From an uncultured Eubacteriales bacterium (GTDB lineage: Bacteria > Bacillota > Clostridia > Christensenellales > Borkfalkiaceae), in contig URHP01000001.1 of the NCBI GenBank assembly GCA_900547645.1, forward strand, positions 1-64,000: a DNA stretch of 64,000 nt, in the 5' to 3' direction. The translations under genes and the position numbers were made by a program. This document shows positions 8,555-17,800 of the stretch, piece by piece; within the stretch, counting starts at the first letter, position 1; each line of letters opens with the position of its first letter. The notes beneath the pieces were generated by a model. It worked only from the letters and a program-made list of their open reading frames with translations, had not been told where the DNA came from and searched no databases.

Positions 8555-9526
8555 ATGAAAGCCATTGAAGATCCGCGCAACGTCATCGAACTCGATCTGG
8601 AAAGGGAGGGCGACCTTGCCAGGATCGCCGGGCTCTGCGAAGCGCTCGGCAACGAAACGCGCCTGAACATTCTGCGCTATCTGCAGACGCCGCCCTACAT
8701 TTTCACCATCAAACAGCTCGTCAAAGCCCTCGGGATCCCCACGACGACGCTCTTGTTCCATCTGGAAAAAATGCAAAAGGCCGATCTCGTCTCCATCCGC
8801 TACAAATCTTCGACGCATGGCGCGCAGCGGTTCGTCGGGCGCATGCTGCACGGTGCAGACCTGCGCTTTTACCGTGCGAATGACGAAAAGAAACTGCCCA
8901 ATTACAGCGTACAGTCCCTCGGTGTGGGAATGTTCAGCGAATTCACGGGGCGCGACTTCAACTTCTGTACGGCGGAGAGCCACTTCCGCTCCCTGAGCGA
9001 CAACTGCTATCTGCCCGAGCGCTTCGACGCGCAGCTTCTGTACACTTCCTACGGACAGATCGCCTATCGGTTCAGCAATCAGGATGCCAAACTGCATCCG
9101 GTCAGGGAACTTTCCCTCACCCTTGAACTTTGCTCGGAAGCCCCCTACTTCGACAACAATTATCTGTCGGACATCACCTTCTGGATCAACGGCGTCGAAG
9201 CCGCGACCTATGTCAGCCCCGGCGATTTCGGAGACCGCCGCGGGCATCTCAATCCGGAATGGTGGTCCTCTTCCAACACGCAGTACGGCATTCTGCTGGC
9301 GATGACCGTCAATGACGGGGGCGTATTTTTCAACGGGATCAAGGCGCAGTCAAAAGTGTCGCTTGCCGATCTGAAGCTGGAAAGCGGGAATATGATCGAA
9401 GTGCGGTTCGGCAACAAAGCGACCGCGCTCAACCCGGGCGGGTTCAACCTCTTCGGCAGGACGTTCGGCGACTACGCACAGGACATTCTGCTCACTCTGA
9501 CGTACGAAGAACCGCGCTCCGAATGA
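8555..9526 (+). CDS. winged-helix (ArsR-like) transcriptional regulator with beta-rich effector domain
   Basis: 323 residues. The N-terminal winged helix (about 15-90) contains ALGNETRLNILRYL and GIPTTTLLFHLEKMQKADLV, the ArsR-type recognition region. A C-terminal domain (about 180-320) carries ITFWINGVEAATYVSPGDFG and WWSSSNTQYG, motifs typical of a group of Bacillota sugar-responsive ArsR-like regulators. It is divergent from the lipoprotein operon and separated from it by a compact two-promoter region, so it probably controls that operon in response to a bound ligand (inference). The last codons and the stop (9515-9526) lie inside a dispersed repeat (9515-9534). Confidence 0.82.
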   Translation: MKAIEDPRNVIELDLEREGDLARIAGLCEALGNETRLNILRYLQTPPYIFTIKQLVKALGIPTTTLLFHLEKMQKADLVSIRYKSSTHGAQRFVGRMLHGADLRFYRANDEKKLPNYSVQSLGVGMFSEFTGRDFNFCTAESHFRSLSDNCYLPERFDAQLLYTSYGQIAYRFSNQDAKLHPVRELSLTLELCSEAPYFDNNYLSDITFWINGVEAATYVSPGDFGDRRGHLNPEWWSSSNTQYGILLAMTVNDGGVFFNGIKAQSKVSLADLKLESGNMIEVRFGNKATALNPGGFNLFGRTFGDYAQDILLTLTYEEPRSE

Positions 9527-9534
9527 CGGTTCCC
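9515..9534 (+). repeat. dispersed repeat, copy 2, supplies a stop codon
   Basis: CGCTCCGAATGACGGTTCCC is identical to 2613-2632. It overlaps the regulator's last three codons and its TGA stop. Confidence 0.65.
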
Positions 9535-9570
9535 GAAAGGCGATGCGCCATGCAAGACTGTACAAAAAAA

Positions 9571-9598
9571 GGGGACGCAAACTGCGTCCCCCTTTTTT
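9571..9598. terminator. bidirectional terminator between regulator and gap
   Basis: GGGGACGCA (9571-9579) pairs with TGCGTCCCC (9583-9591). It is flanked by A7 on the left and T6 on the right, so it works for both converging genes. Confidence 0.9.
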
Positions 9599-9609
9599 GA
9601 ATCGGGTTT

Positions 9610-10632
9610 TTACTTGAGTTCGGCGAAGTACTTGATCGTACGGACCATCTGGCTGGTATACGAATTCTCGTTGTCGTACCAGGAGACGACCTTGACAAGC
9701 GTGTTGCCGTCGCCGATGGGCATGCACTTGGTCTGCGTTGCATCGAACAGCGAGCCGTAGGTGATGCCGATGATGTCGGAGGAGACGATCTCTTCTTCGG
9801 TGTAGCCGAAGGAAGCGGAAGCAGCGTCCTTCATCGCCTTGTTGACGTCCTCAGCCTTGACCTCGCCTTCGCAGATCGCGATGAGCTGCGTCAGGGAGCC
9901 GGTGGGAACGGGAACGCGCTGTGCGCAGCCGTCAAGCACGCCGTTGAGTTCGGGAATCACGAGGCCGATCGCCTTCGCCGCGCCCGTGGAGTTGGGAACG
10001 ACGTTGACCGCAGCAGCGCGCGCACGGCGCAGATCGCCCTTGCGGTGAGGTCCGTCGAGCACCATCTGGTCGCCCGTGTACGCGTGAATGGTGGTCATGT
10101 AGCCCTTCTTGATCTTGGCAAACTTGTTCAGCGTGTCAGCCATGGGCGCAAGGCAGTTGGTCGTGCAGGAAGCCGCGGAAATGATGGTATCCGTGCTCTT
10201 GAGCGTCTTCTCGTTGACGCTGTACACGATGGTGGGAAGGTCGTTGCCCGCGGGAGCGGAAATGATGACCTTCTTTGCGCCGGCGTCGATGTGCGCCTGC
10301 GCCTTCGCCTTGGAGGTATAGAAGCCCGTGCACTCCAGAACGACGTCGACGTCGAGTTCCTTCCAGGGAAGGTTCACCGCGTCTTTTTCCTTATAGATCT
10401 TAATGGTCTTGCCGTCAACGGTGATGGTGCCCTCTTCATCGTTCGCGCTCACGGTATCCCCAAGAGCATATCTGCCCTGCGCGGAATCGTACTTGAGAAG
10501 GTGCGCAAGCATCTTGGGGCTGGTGAGGTCGTTGATCGCGACGATCTCATATCCCTTCGCATTGAACATCTGGCGGAAAGCAAGACGGCCGATGCGTCCG
10601 AATCCGTTGATCGCAACTTTTACGTTTGCCAT
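9610..10632 (-). CDS. gap: glyceraldehyde-3-phosphate dehydrogenase
   Basis: 340 residues from [21 protein letters not shown] lies 11 bases before this ATG, so the longer open frame to 10653 is not used. The N-terminal Rossmann motif is NGFGRIGR. The catalytic Cys is in [12 protein letters not shown], and the anion-site region [20 protein letters not shown] and C-terminal WYDNENSY are all intact. It catalyses NAD-dependent oxidation of glyceraldehyde-3-phosphate in glycolysis. It has its own promoter and an 18-mer upstream also found before fba. It is transcribed alone. Confidence 0.97.
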   Translation of the reverse strand: MANVKVAINGFGRIGRLAFRQMFNAKGYEIVAINDLTSPKMLAHLLKYDSAQGRYALGDTVSANDEEGTITVDGKTIKIYKEKDAVNLPWKELDVDVVLECTGFYTSKAKAQAHIDAGAKKVIISAPAGNDLPTIVYSVNEKTLKSTDTIISAASCTTNCLAPMADTLNKFAKIKKGYMTTIHAYTGDQMVLDGPHRKGDLRRARAAAVNVVPNSTGAAKAIGLVIPELNGVLDGCAQRVPVPTGSLTQLIAICEGEVKAEDVNKAMKDAASASFGYTEEEIVSSDIIGITYGSLFDATQTKCMPIGDGNTLVKVVSWYDNENSYTSQMVRTIKYFAELK

Positions 10633-10696
10633 TTGAATAAATCCTCCGAACACAAAATATTTTGGCGCTTATAAAAGGCACCCTTGTCCAAATCAT

Positions 10697-10725
10697 ATTG
10701 TACTACACTTTTCTCCGCCTGTCAA
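10697..10725 (-). promoter_or_regulatory. gap promoter
   Basis: Minus strand TTGACA (10725-10720), 17-bp spacer, TACAAT (10702-10697). The leader is about 57 nt. Confidence 0.85.
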
Positions 10726-10743
10726 CGGTTTTTTCTGATTTTT

Positions 10744-10761
10744 CCCCGCGTGAATTTTCCG
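10744..10761. promoter_or_regulatory. 18-mer shared with the fba upstream region
   Basis: CCCCGCGTGAATTTTCCG lies 18 bp upstream of the gap -35 box. The fba copy (11517-11534) matches at 17 of 18 positions in the opposite orientation relative to its gene. Candidate activator or repressor site for glycolytic genes. Confidence 0.45.
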
Positions 10762-10851
10762 TCTGCACGCAAGCGGGATCGCCTGAACGCAGAAAATACA
10801 TTCTGTCCCGCCGACGGCATTTTTCAGAAAATATGTCCGATCCGTCCGACG

Positions 10852-11397
10852 TCAGATCCCCTTTTCCAGGGAGATCGTATCTCCGGACACGGTGTAATCG
10901 AAAACATAATCACACAGATCGCCCCCGTCGGCAAAATCCGTCGTTCCGCTTGCCAGCACCAGACGGAACGTCCCCGACTCCCCTTCGAACAAATCGGCGG
11001 GCAGCGTCAGCGCCACTGCATCCTGCGGAAATTTACAGGTATACGCTACGACGCCCGGAACGATCTCCTCCGCCGTAATGCTTTTTGCGTTATACGCATC
11101 CGACACGGCAAAATCGACGGGAAGCGACATAACCGAGCGATACGAACCGTCGTTGCCCGCATAGATCGCATAAACGGCGTTCTCTTCCGCGACGGTCTCA
11201 TGCGCAAAGTTGACGCTGACCGTCACGCCTTCCGACTTGCTGTACGTTTCGTTATAGTTGACGCCGAAAAAAAGCATGCTGCCCTCTTCGCCGTAGGGAA
11301 CCTGCCCCTCGATGTCGTAGCCGGAACATCCGGCAAGCGACGCTGCCGCCGCCGCGCATAACAGGCAGGCAACTGCCCCGTATAACAATTTTTTCAT
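10852..11397 (-). CDS. small lipoprotein of unknown function
   Basis: 181 residues. Signal peptide with lipobox SLAGC (Cys near 24), followed by a single soluble domain of beta-strand character (alternating hydrophobic residues, e.g. VTVSVNFAHE and TFRLVLASG). No recognisable family or catalytic motif. A strong GGGGGAGGGG ribosome site and a consensus promoter (11433-11461) precede it. It lies between gap and fba but is transcribed away from fba. Likely membrane-anchored and extracellular. Confidence 0.78.
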   Translation of the reverse strand: MKKLLYGAVACLLCAAAAASLAGCSGYDIEGQVPYGEEGSMLFFGVNYNETYSKSEGVTVSVNFAHETVAEENAVYAIYAGNDGSYRSVMSLPVDFAVSDAYNAKSITAEEIVPGVVAYTCKFPQDAVALTLPADLFEGESGTFRLVLASGTTDFADGGDLCDYVFDYTVSGDTISLEKGI

Positions 11398-11432
11398 AAG
11401 CCCCTCCCCCGATAGGAACGTTTTCTATTGAC

Positions 11433-11461
11433 AGTATATACCATTCCGGCCGCGCTGTCAA
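11433..11461 (-). promoter_or_regulatory. promoter of small lipoprotein
   Basis: Minus strand TTGACA (11461-11456), 17-bp spacer, TATACT (11438-11433). TTGACAG (11428-11434) and CTGTCAA (11455-11461) form an inverted repeat across the promoter, a possible operator. Confidence 0.8.
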
Positions 11462-11516
11462 CAGGGCGGAAGAACAAACGGCAGAGATTTTCTTCCCCAC
11501 AGGACCGACGCGGGAT

Positions 11517-11534
11517 CCCCGCGTGAATTTCCCG
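11517..11534. promoter_or_regulatory. 18-mer shared with the gap upstream region
   Basis: CCCCGCGTGAATTTCCCG lies 21 bp upstream of the fba -35 box. See the partner at 10744-10761. Confidence 0.45.
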
Positions 11535-11555
11535 CTTAATTTTTCGGCGAAACTC

Positions 11556-11584
11556 TTGCAATTTGCGCCGAAAAGAATTATAAT
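11556..11584 (+). promoter_or_regulatory. fba promoter
   Basis: TTGCAA (11556-11561), 17-bp spacer, TATAAT (11579-11584). Leader of about 22 nt with CGGAGGA ribosome site. Confidence 0.85.
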
Positions 11585-11612
11585 TGAAGAAAAATCATCG
11601 GAGGATAACTTC

Positions 11613-12548
11613 ATGCCTTTGGTCACTACGACTGAAATGTTCAAGAAGGCGTACGCGGGCGGCTATGCGGTCGGCGCGTTCAACGTCAACAATATGGAGA
11701 TGGTCCAGGCGATCGTGGAAGCGGCGAACGAATGCCGTTCCCCCGTCATCCTGCAGGTCTCCGCGGGCGCGAGAAAGTACGCGAACCCCGTGTTCCTGCG
11801 CCACCTCGTGCAGGCGGCTGTCGAGACGACGGATATTCCGATCGCGATGCACCTCGACCACGGCGCGGATTTTGAGATCTGCAAAGCGTCCATCGACGAC
11901 GGCTTCACGTCCGTCATGATCGACGCATCGAGCAAGCCTTGGGAAGAAAATATCGCCCTCACGAAAAAGGTCGTCGAATACGCGCACGCACACGGCGTGG
12001 TGGTCGAAGCGGAGCTCGGAAAGCTCGCCGGCATCGAGGACGACGTCAAGGTGGAAGCGCACGACGCCATGTTCACCTCGCCCGACGAAGTGGAGGAGTT
12101 CACCTCCCGCACGGGCATCGACTCCCTTGCGATCGCCATCGGCACCAGCCACGGCGCCTACAAGTTCAAGCCCGGTCAGGATCCCAAACTGCGCATCGAT
12201 ATTCTGGAAGAGATCGGCAGACGCCTTCCCGGGTTCCCCATCGTCCTGCACGGCGCGTCCAGCGTGCCCCAGGATCAGGTCGCGATCGTCAATGAGTTCG
12301 GCGGCTCCATGCCCAACGCGATCGGCATTCCCGAAAGCGAACTGAAAAAGGCGGCGGCGCTTGCCGTCTGCAAGATCAACATTGACTCCGACCTGCGCGT
12401 CGCTTTCACGGCGGCGATCAGAAAGCACTTCGTCGAGCATCCCGATCATTTCGATCCCCGGCAGTATCTCGGCGACGCGCGCACGAACATGAAGGAGATG
12501 GTCAAGCACAAGATCATCGACGTGCTCGGTTCTGCAAACAAGGCGTAA
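11613..12548 (+). CDS. fba: class II fructose-1,6-bisphosphate aldolase
   Basis: 311 residues starting at MPLVTTTEMFKKAYAGGYAV. The open frame extends to 11523, but that would include the promoter, and CGGAGGA is placed correctly for ATG 11613. Zinc and catalytic motifs: MHLDHGADFE (Asp and His), VEAELGKLAG, GTSHGAYK, IVLHGASSVP and CKINIDSDLR. It cleaves fructose-1,6-bisphosphate to the two triose phosphates using Zn2+. Monocistronic, with a terminator at 12576-12604. Confidence 0.96.
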   Translation: MPLVTTTEMFKKAYAGGYAVGAFNVNNMEMVQAIVEAANECRSPVILQVSAGARKYANPVFLRHLVQAAVETTDIPIAMHLDHGADFEICKASIDDGFTSVMIDASSKPWEENIALTKKVVEYAHAHGVVVEAELGKLAGIEDDVKVEAHDAMFTSPDEVEEFTSRTGIDSLAIAIGTSHGAYKFKPGQDPKLRIDILEEIGRRLPGFPIVLHGASSVPQDQVAIVNEFGGSMPNAIGIPESELKKAAALAVCKINIDSDLRVAFTAAIRKHFVEHPDHFDPRQYLGDARTNMKEMVKHKIIDVLGSANKA

Positions 12549-12575
12549 AAATCCCGGACATGCTTCGGAGCATCA

Positions 12576-12604
12576 AAAAACACGGCGTCTGCCGTGTTTT
12601 TTGT
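12576..12604. terminator. bidirectional terminator between fba and ktrA
   Basis: AAAACACGGC pairs with GCCGTGTTTT around a GTCT loop. A-tract on the left and T-tract on the right serve both convergent genes. Confidence 0.9.
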
Positions 12605-12613
12605 TGCCCGGAA

Positions 12614-13267
12614 TTATTTCTGTTTGTTCGTGAATGCCAGCAGCTGCTCGGTATTGCCGAACACGAGGAGCTGATCCCCTTCCTGAAAGACGTAGGAGCC
12701 GTCCAGCGTGGCGATCACGTTGCCGCCGTTTTTGACGGTCAGAATGTTCATCCCGTACTGCCCGCGCGGATTGATCTCGACAAGCGATTTTTTCAGCCAC
12801 TTTTTGGGGAGCGCGATCTCGAAGATGGAATACTGCGAATCGAGATCGACAAAGTTGATGACGTTGTCGGTATTCAGGCGCACGGCGAGTTTTTCCGCAA
12901 TGTCCGCATCGGGATAGATGACCTCGTCCGCACCCATGCGCAAGAGAAATTTGCGCTGGATCTCCGTCGTCGCGCGCGAGACGACCTTTTTCGCGCCGCA
13001 GTCCTTCAGATTGGACGTGATCTCGAGCGACGCCTGAAAATCGTCGCCGATCGCAACGACGCACACGTCAAAGGACGGGATGTCCATCGTTTCAAGATTT
13101 TCCATCGTCATGCAGTTGGCAATGAGCGCGTTGGTATAGCGGGGCGCAAGCGCATTGATGACGTCCTCGTTCTTGTCGACGATCATCACCTCGTCCCCCA
13201 TGCCGAGCAATTTTTCGCCCAGCGTCCTGCCGAATTTCCCCATGCCTATGAGTAGTACGGAAATCAT
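12614..13267 (-). CDS. ktrA: Ktr/Trk potassium uptake regulatory subunit (RCK)
   Basis: 217 residues: an RCK-N Rossmann domain (GMGKFGRTLGEKL nucleotide loop, then IVDKNEDV and CVVAIGDDFQASL) at 1-135 and an RCK-C (TrkA-C) domain at about 140-215. The cytoplasmic ring binds ATP/ADP/NADH and gates the KtrB channel. It is downstream of ktrB by 59 bp on the same strand, with GGAG 8 bases before the ATG. Confidence 0.93.
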   Translation of the reverse strand: MISVLLIGMGKFGRTLGEKLLGMGDEVMIVDKNEDVINALAPRYTNALIANCMTMENLETMDIPSFDVCVVAIGDDFQASLEITSNLKDCGAKKVVSRATTEIQRKFLLRMGADEVIYPDADIAEKLAVRLNTDNVINFVDLDSQYSIFEIALPKKWLKKSLVEINPRGQYGMNILTVKNGGNVIATLDGSYVFQEGDQLLVFGNTEQLLAFTNKQK

Positions 13268-13326
13268 AAAATTCTCCTGTCTGATATTGCGCGATGACCG
13301 CGCGGCATTGTTTCAAATGGTCTGTG

Positions 13327-14688
13327 TTACCCGATGAATACGCTGTCCACGGGACGGCGCACGGCGGCCTCGCTCTTTTTGGCGCGTTTGAGCGCAAAGG
13401 CGAAGGTCAAAATCCCCACGCGTCCCAGATACATGAGTACGATGAGGATGAGTTCGGACGCGATCCCGAGCGAGGGCGTGAGCGCCATGGTCAGCCCGAC
13501 CGTACCGATCGCCGAGACCGTTTCGAACATGACGGCGTCAAACGCCGCGACGGCATCCGGCTCGATGGCGTTGATGAGGAGCGTTGCCGTGATGGTCAGC
13601 ACGAGATAGGCGACGAAGACGGCGAGCGCCTGCGAGAGCGTGCCCTGATCGATGCGGCGCTTTCCGATGGTGATGTCCTTCTTGCCGCGCATGACCGAGA
13701 ACATACCGAAGAGGATGACGGTGAAGGTGCTTACCTTGATGCCGCCGCCCGTAGAGCCCGAGCAGGCGCCGATGAACATGAGAATGATCATCAAAAGGGT
13801 GCCGCTGTTGGAGAGCGTGGCGGGATCGGTGGTAAAATATCCCGCCGTGCGCGCCGTCGTGGCATTGAAGAAGGAGCACAGCAGTTTATCGCCGAAGTTG
13901 AAGCCGGCATACCCGGGATTGTTCCATTCGAACACCATGAAGAGCGCCGTTCCCACGACAAGCAGGACCGCCGTGCCGATGAGCGCGAGCCGCGTATAGA
14001 AAGAAAACTTTCTGGGATTGCCCTTGCAGTCCGCAACGTCCCCCCACACGCAGAAGCCGAGTCCGCCGATGATGATGAGGAAACAGATGACGAGCGAGAC
14101 GAGCGGATCGCGCGCATAGTCCACAAGGGACTGCCCCTGCAATCCGACGATGTCGAATCCCGCGTTGCAGAACGCCGAAATGGAGTGGAACACGGAATAC
14201 CAGACGCCGATGCCGCCGTATTGGGGGACAAAACGGATCATCAGCAGCAGCGCGCCCGCCGCCTCGAAAATGAGCGTGCCGATCAGAATGCGTTTGACCA
14301 GTTTTTTGACGCCCGTGAGCTTGCTTCCGCCCACCGACTGCACCATCGCCGTGCGTTCGTACAGCCCGAAGCTCTTTCCGCCGATCGCCATGAAAAGAAT
14401 GGAGACGAGGGTGGTAAAGCCGAGTCCGCCGATCTGAATGAGAAGAAGAATGACGACCTGCCCGAAGACCGTCCAATGCACCCCCGTCACGACGGGCGTA
14501 AGCCCCGTAACGCATGTGGCGGACGTTGCGGTAAACAGACCGTCCACATAGTCGGCAAACGTCCCCCATTCCCCGCTCTGCTTGGCAAACGGCAGCATCA
14601 GCAAAAAGCTGCCGGCCAGAATGAGGATCAGATACCCCAGGGTGAGATACCGCCAGACGCTCATCCTCCGTTTGACCTTGAATTTCAT
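13327..14688 (-). CDS. ktrB: Ktr/Trk potassium uptake membrane subunit
   Basis: 453 residues with about eight to ten membrane spans, typical of the TrkH/KtrB/HKT superfamily. The P-loop filters appear as SATCVTGLTPV, FCNAGFDIVG, TARTAGY and ETVSAIGTVGLTM, each centred on the conserved filter glycine. It imports K+ across the cytoplasmic membrane with Na+ or H+ dependence. The next gene, ktrA, is its gating subunit. It has its own promoter at 14736-14764. Confidence 0.95.
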   Translation of the reverse strand: MKFKVKRRMSVWRYLTLGYLILILAGSFLLMLPFAKQSGEWGTFADYVDGLFTATSATCVTGLTPVVTGVHWTVFGQVVILLLIQIGGLGFTTLVSILFMAIGGKSFGLYERTAMVQSVGGSKLTGVKKLVKRILIGTLIFEAAGALLLMIRFVPQYGGIGVWYSVFHSISAFCNAGFDIVGLQGQSLVDYARDPLVSLVICFLIIIGGLGFCVWGDVADCKGNPRKFSFYTRLALIGTAVLLVVGTALFMVFEWNNPGYAGFNFGDKLLCSFFNATTARTAGYFTTDPATLSNSGTLLMIILMFIGACSGSTGGGIKVSTFTVILFGMFSVMRGKKDITIGKRRIDQGTLSQALAVFVAYLVLTITATLLINAIEPDAVAAFDAVMFETVSAIGTVGLTMALTPSLGIASELILIVLMYLGRVGILTFAFALKRAKKSEAAVRRPVDSVFIG

Positions 14689-14735
14689 GAACCCCTCTTA
14701 TGCGGAGCGCGTCGTATTTCTGCCCCGACCGTCAA

Positions 14736-14764
14736 ATGGTATCATATTTCGCATACAAAGTCAA
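14736..14764 (-). promoter_or_regulatory. ktrBA promoter
   Basis: Minus strand TTGACT (14764-14759), 17-bp spacer, TACCAT (14741-14736). Confidence 0.7.
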
Positions 14765-14826
14765 CCGTTTGTACAACATGTCGGTTCCGAAGCCTGCCGG
14801 GCGGCAGCGGATCCGTCCGCGGCAGA

Positions 14827-17800
14827 TCACGCCAGCGAAATGCGGTCGGAGACCGAGCGGACGAACAGTCCCTTTTCCTCCCCGTACGAGATGCAGTCCC
14901 TGAGGAACGCCTGGAAGCGCTCCCCCTGTTTGACGGAGGGGAACACGCCCGCAAGCAGGGCGCACAGTTCGTCCATATACAGCGCGACGCGCTCGCCGAG
15001 CGCCGCTTTGACGACGGATACGACCTCATACACCGTGAGATCGTCCCCGCTCCTGCGCACGGCGTTTTCGCCCTCGGTACGGAATTTCCCGATCTCGATG
15101 GCGCGTACGTTCTTGTAAAAATAGTCCGTACCCATCACGCGGTCGCGCTGGAAGGCGCAGCCGTCGATGAGCGCATCGAGGCGGGCCTCCACCTTGGAGC
15201 CGCTCTTCTGGATGCCGAAGGTGGCAAGGCAGCGCTTTTTGAGGAACGCGCGCGAGATGGGTTCCTCCGCCGCCACGATCTCTTTGAGCCGCGCCATGAT
15301 CGCCGCGTCGTTTTCGCCGCTCGTGACGAACGCCGCCACCTCGCTTGCCGTGGGCTTGACCGCCTTATACGGCTTGGCGCACTTGGAGATCCAGCTCCCC
15401 GACTTGGCGTCCGCGCCCGTCAGGCGGTCCAGCACGTCCTTGATGCGCTTGATCTCGCGCTTGGGATTGTTGTAGTAGTTGACGCTGTTGACGCGCACCA
15501 CGTTCCAGTTGCCGCGCTTCAGCGTCTGCACCTGCAGCACGTTCCTGTCCTTGACGGAGAACTGATCGGTCCCGTCGCACAGAACGCCCAGCAGGAAGCG
15601 GTGCTTGTTCTTGGGATCGACGACGCCGACGTCCACTTTGAAATCGGAGGCGCCCACGTCGTAACGGCATTCATAGCCGCAGGCGGAGAGCTCCTCGGCG
15701 ATATATTTGCCGATGCCCGCCCCCGTCCGCACGGACGCGGAGGGCGCCGCGAGCGTCGTTCTGCCCTTTTCCGCAAATTCAAGGAACGCCTTCAGCCCCG
15801 CCACGCCCTTGGAGGACGTCTTGGCAAGGTCGATCATGGGCGCAGTCATGGTGGAGAAGACGAGCATCTCCTCCCTCGCGCGCGAAACGGCGACGTTGAG
15901 ACGGCGCCAGCCGCCTGCCTGATTGAGGGGCCCGAAATTGAGGGACACCCTGCCCGTGCTGTCCGGTCCGTAGCAGACGGAAAAGAGGATGACGTCGCGC
16001 TCGTCGCCCTGTACGTTCTCCAGATTCTTGACGAAGAGCGGCTCTTCGCGGTCGTACGCGGCGGCGTCCAGATGGCGGGCGATGATCTCCTTGGTGAGCA
16101 GCCGCTCGATGTCGTCGCGCTGCGCGCTCGAGAAAGTGACGATGCCCATGCTCGACTTGGAGAGCGCGGGATCGCTCAGCCTGCGCACGACCTCGCGCAC
16201 GAGCGCCTCCGCCTCTTTGCGGTTGCGCTTGGTGAATCCGCGGTCGTACGTGCCTTCCACAAGGACGAGTTTCACGCGGCTGTCCATCGCATCGGGCGAC
16301 GGGAAGGTGCACAGCCGGTTGTCGTAATACATGCTGTTGGAGAACGCGATGAGGCTCTCGTGCTTGCTGCGGTAGTGCCAGACGAGGTGCCGCTCCGGCA
16401 TGCCGAGGGCGAGACAGTCGTCGAGCACGCTCTCGAGGTCCTCGTTCTCCAGATTCTCCTCATCCACATACGCGGTGTGGAAAAAGGCGGTGGGCGGAAG
16501 CTGCTTGGGATCCCCCACGACGATCGCCGCCTTGGCGCGCGCAATGGAACCGACGGCTTCCGCCGTGGACATCTGCGACGCCTCGTCGAAAATGACGAGG
16601 TCGAACTGATCGGCAACGGGCTGCAGATACTGCGCCACCGTGGTGGGACTCATGAGCATGCAGGGCGCCACCACGCCCGTCAGCGTGGGGATCTCCGCGA
16701 ACATGGCGCGCAGCCCCGCCCCGCGCAGATTGCTCTTGGAAAGACGCGTGAAGGCGTTCAGCTCCACCGAAAGGCTGCCCTCCTCGTCCGCCGAAGGCAG
16801 GCGGGAAATGAGTTCGGCGCGGATATGTTCGCGCGTGAGACGGGCAAATTCGTCCCACGAGAGACGGAACTTTTCCACCGTCTCTTCCAGCGTGCCCACC
16901 GTCATGCGCGAGAGCGCGGGATCGGCGGGAATGTTGATCTCAAGGAAGTTGCGGTAGACGTTCTTTTCGAAGCCGGCAAGCACGTTGTCCGTGCGGAACC
17001 TGCCGCTTTCGAGCGCCTCGGTGATGAAGTTGAGCCCGAGCTCGGAGAGTTTTTGCGCCGTCGCACGGTACATGCACCAGTTGGGCAGCATGTCGATGTT
17101 GTCGATGAGCGCACTCGCCTTGGAGGAAAAATAATCGAGCACGTCCTCCTCCTTGAGCTTGTCTCTGTCCGCATTCGTGATGTCCAGGAAGGATTCCTGC
17201 GCAAGGAAGTAGCTTTCCGCCGCCTTCAGGTATCCTTCGAGCACGGGCTTGGTGTAGCCGCTCGTCGCGCGGATGCACATGCCGTTGAAGGCGTCCGGGT
17301 TGTAGTCCATGAACACGGCGGCGGCGCGAGCGTGCAGATCGTTGAGGTCGGCAAGGAAATCGGCGCGTTTTTTGAAGTTGAAGCGCCCCGAACGGTCGGT
17401 AAAGGCGCGCGCGAGCTGCGTGTTGTCCGCGATCCGCCCCATTGCGCCGTAAATTTCCACGAGCGTCTCCAGGAACTTGAACACATCCTTTTCGTCGAGC
17501 GGGCGCAGCGACGCCTTGTCCAGCCGTTTTGCGACCGCCTTTGCCGTGCGGTTGAGCTTCCAGTCGCCCCCCTCCTCGCAGAGTTTTTTCAGTTCGGGCA
17601 GCTCCTTGTCCAGCTCCACGAGCGTCTTGAAATGCTTGTAATAATATTCAAGACAGCTGTCCAGCCGCTTGTTCGCGTTGAAGAAGATATAAAATTCTGC
17701 CTCGTCCGCGCCCGTGAAATACTTATCGTACGTTCCCGCAACGAGCTTTCCGGCAAGTTCGGAGAGCGCGCGGATCTTGCGCAGCGTGAGCGTGGAGACC

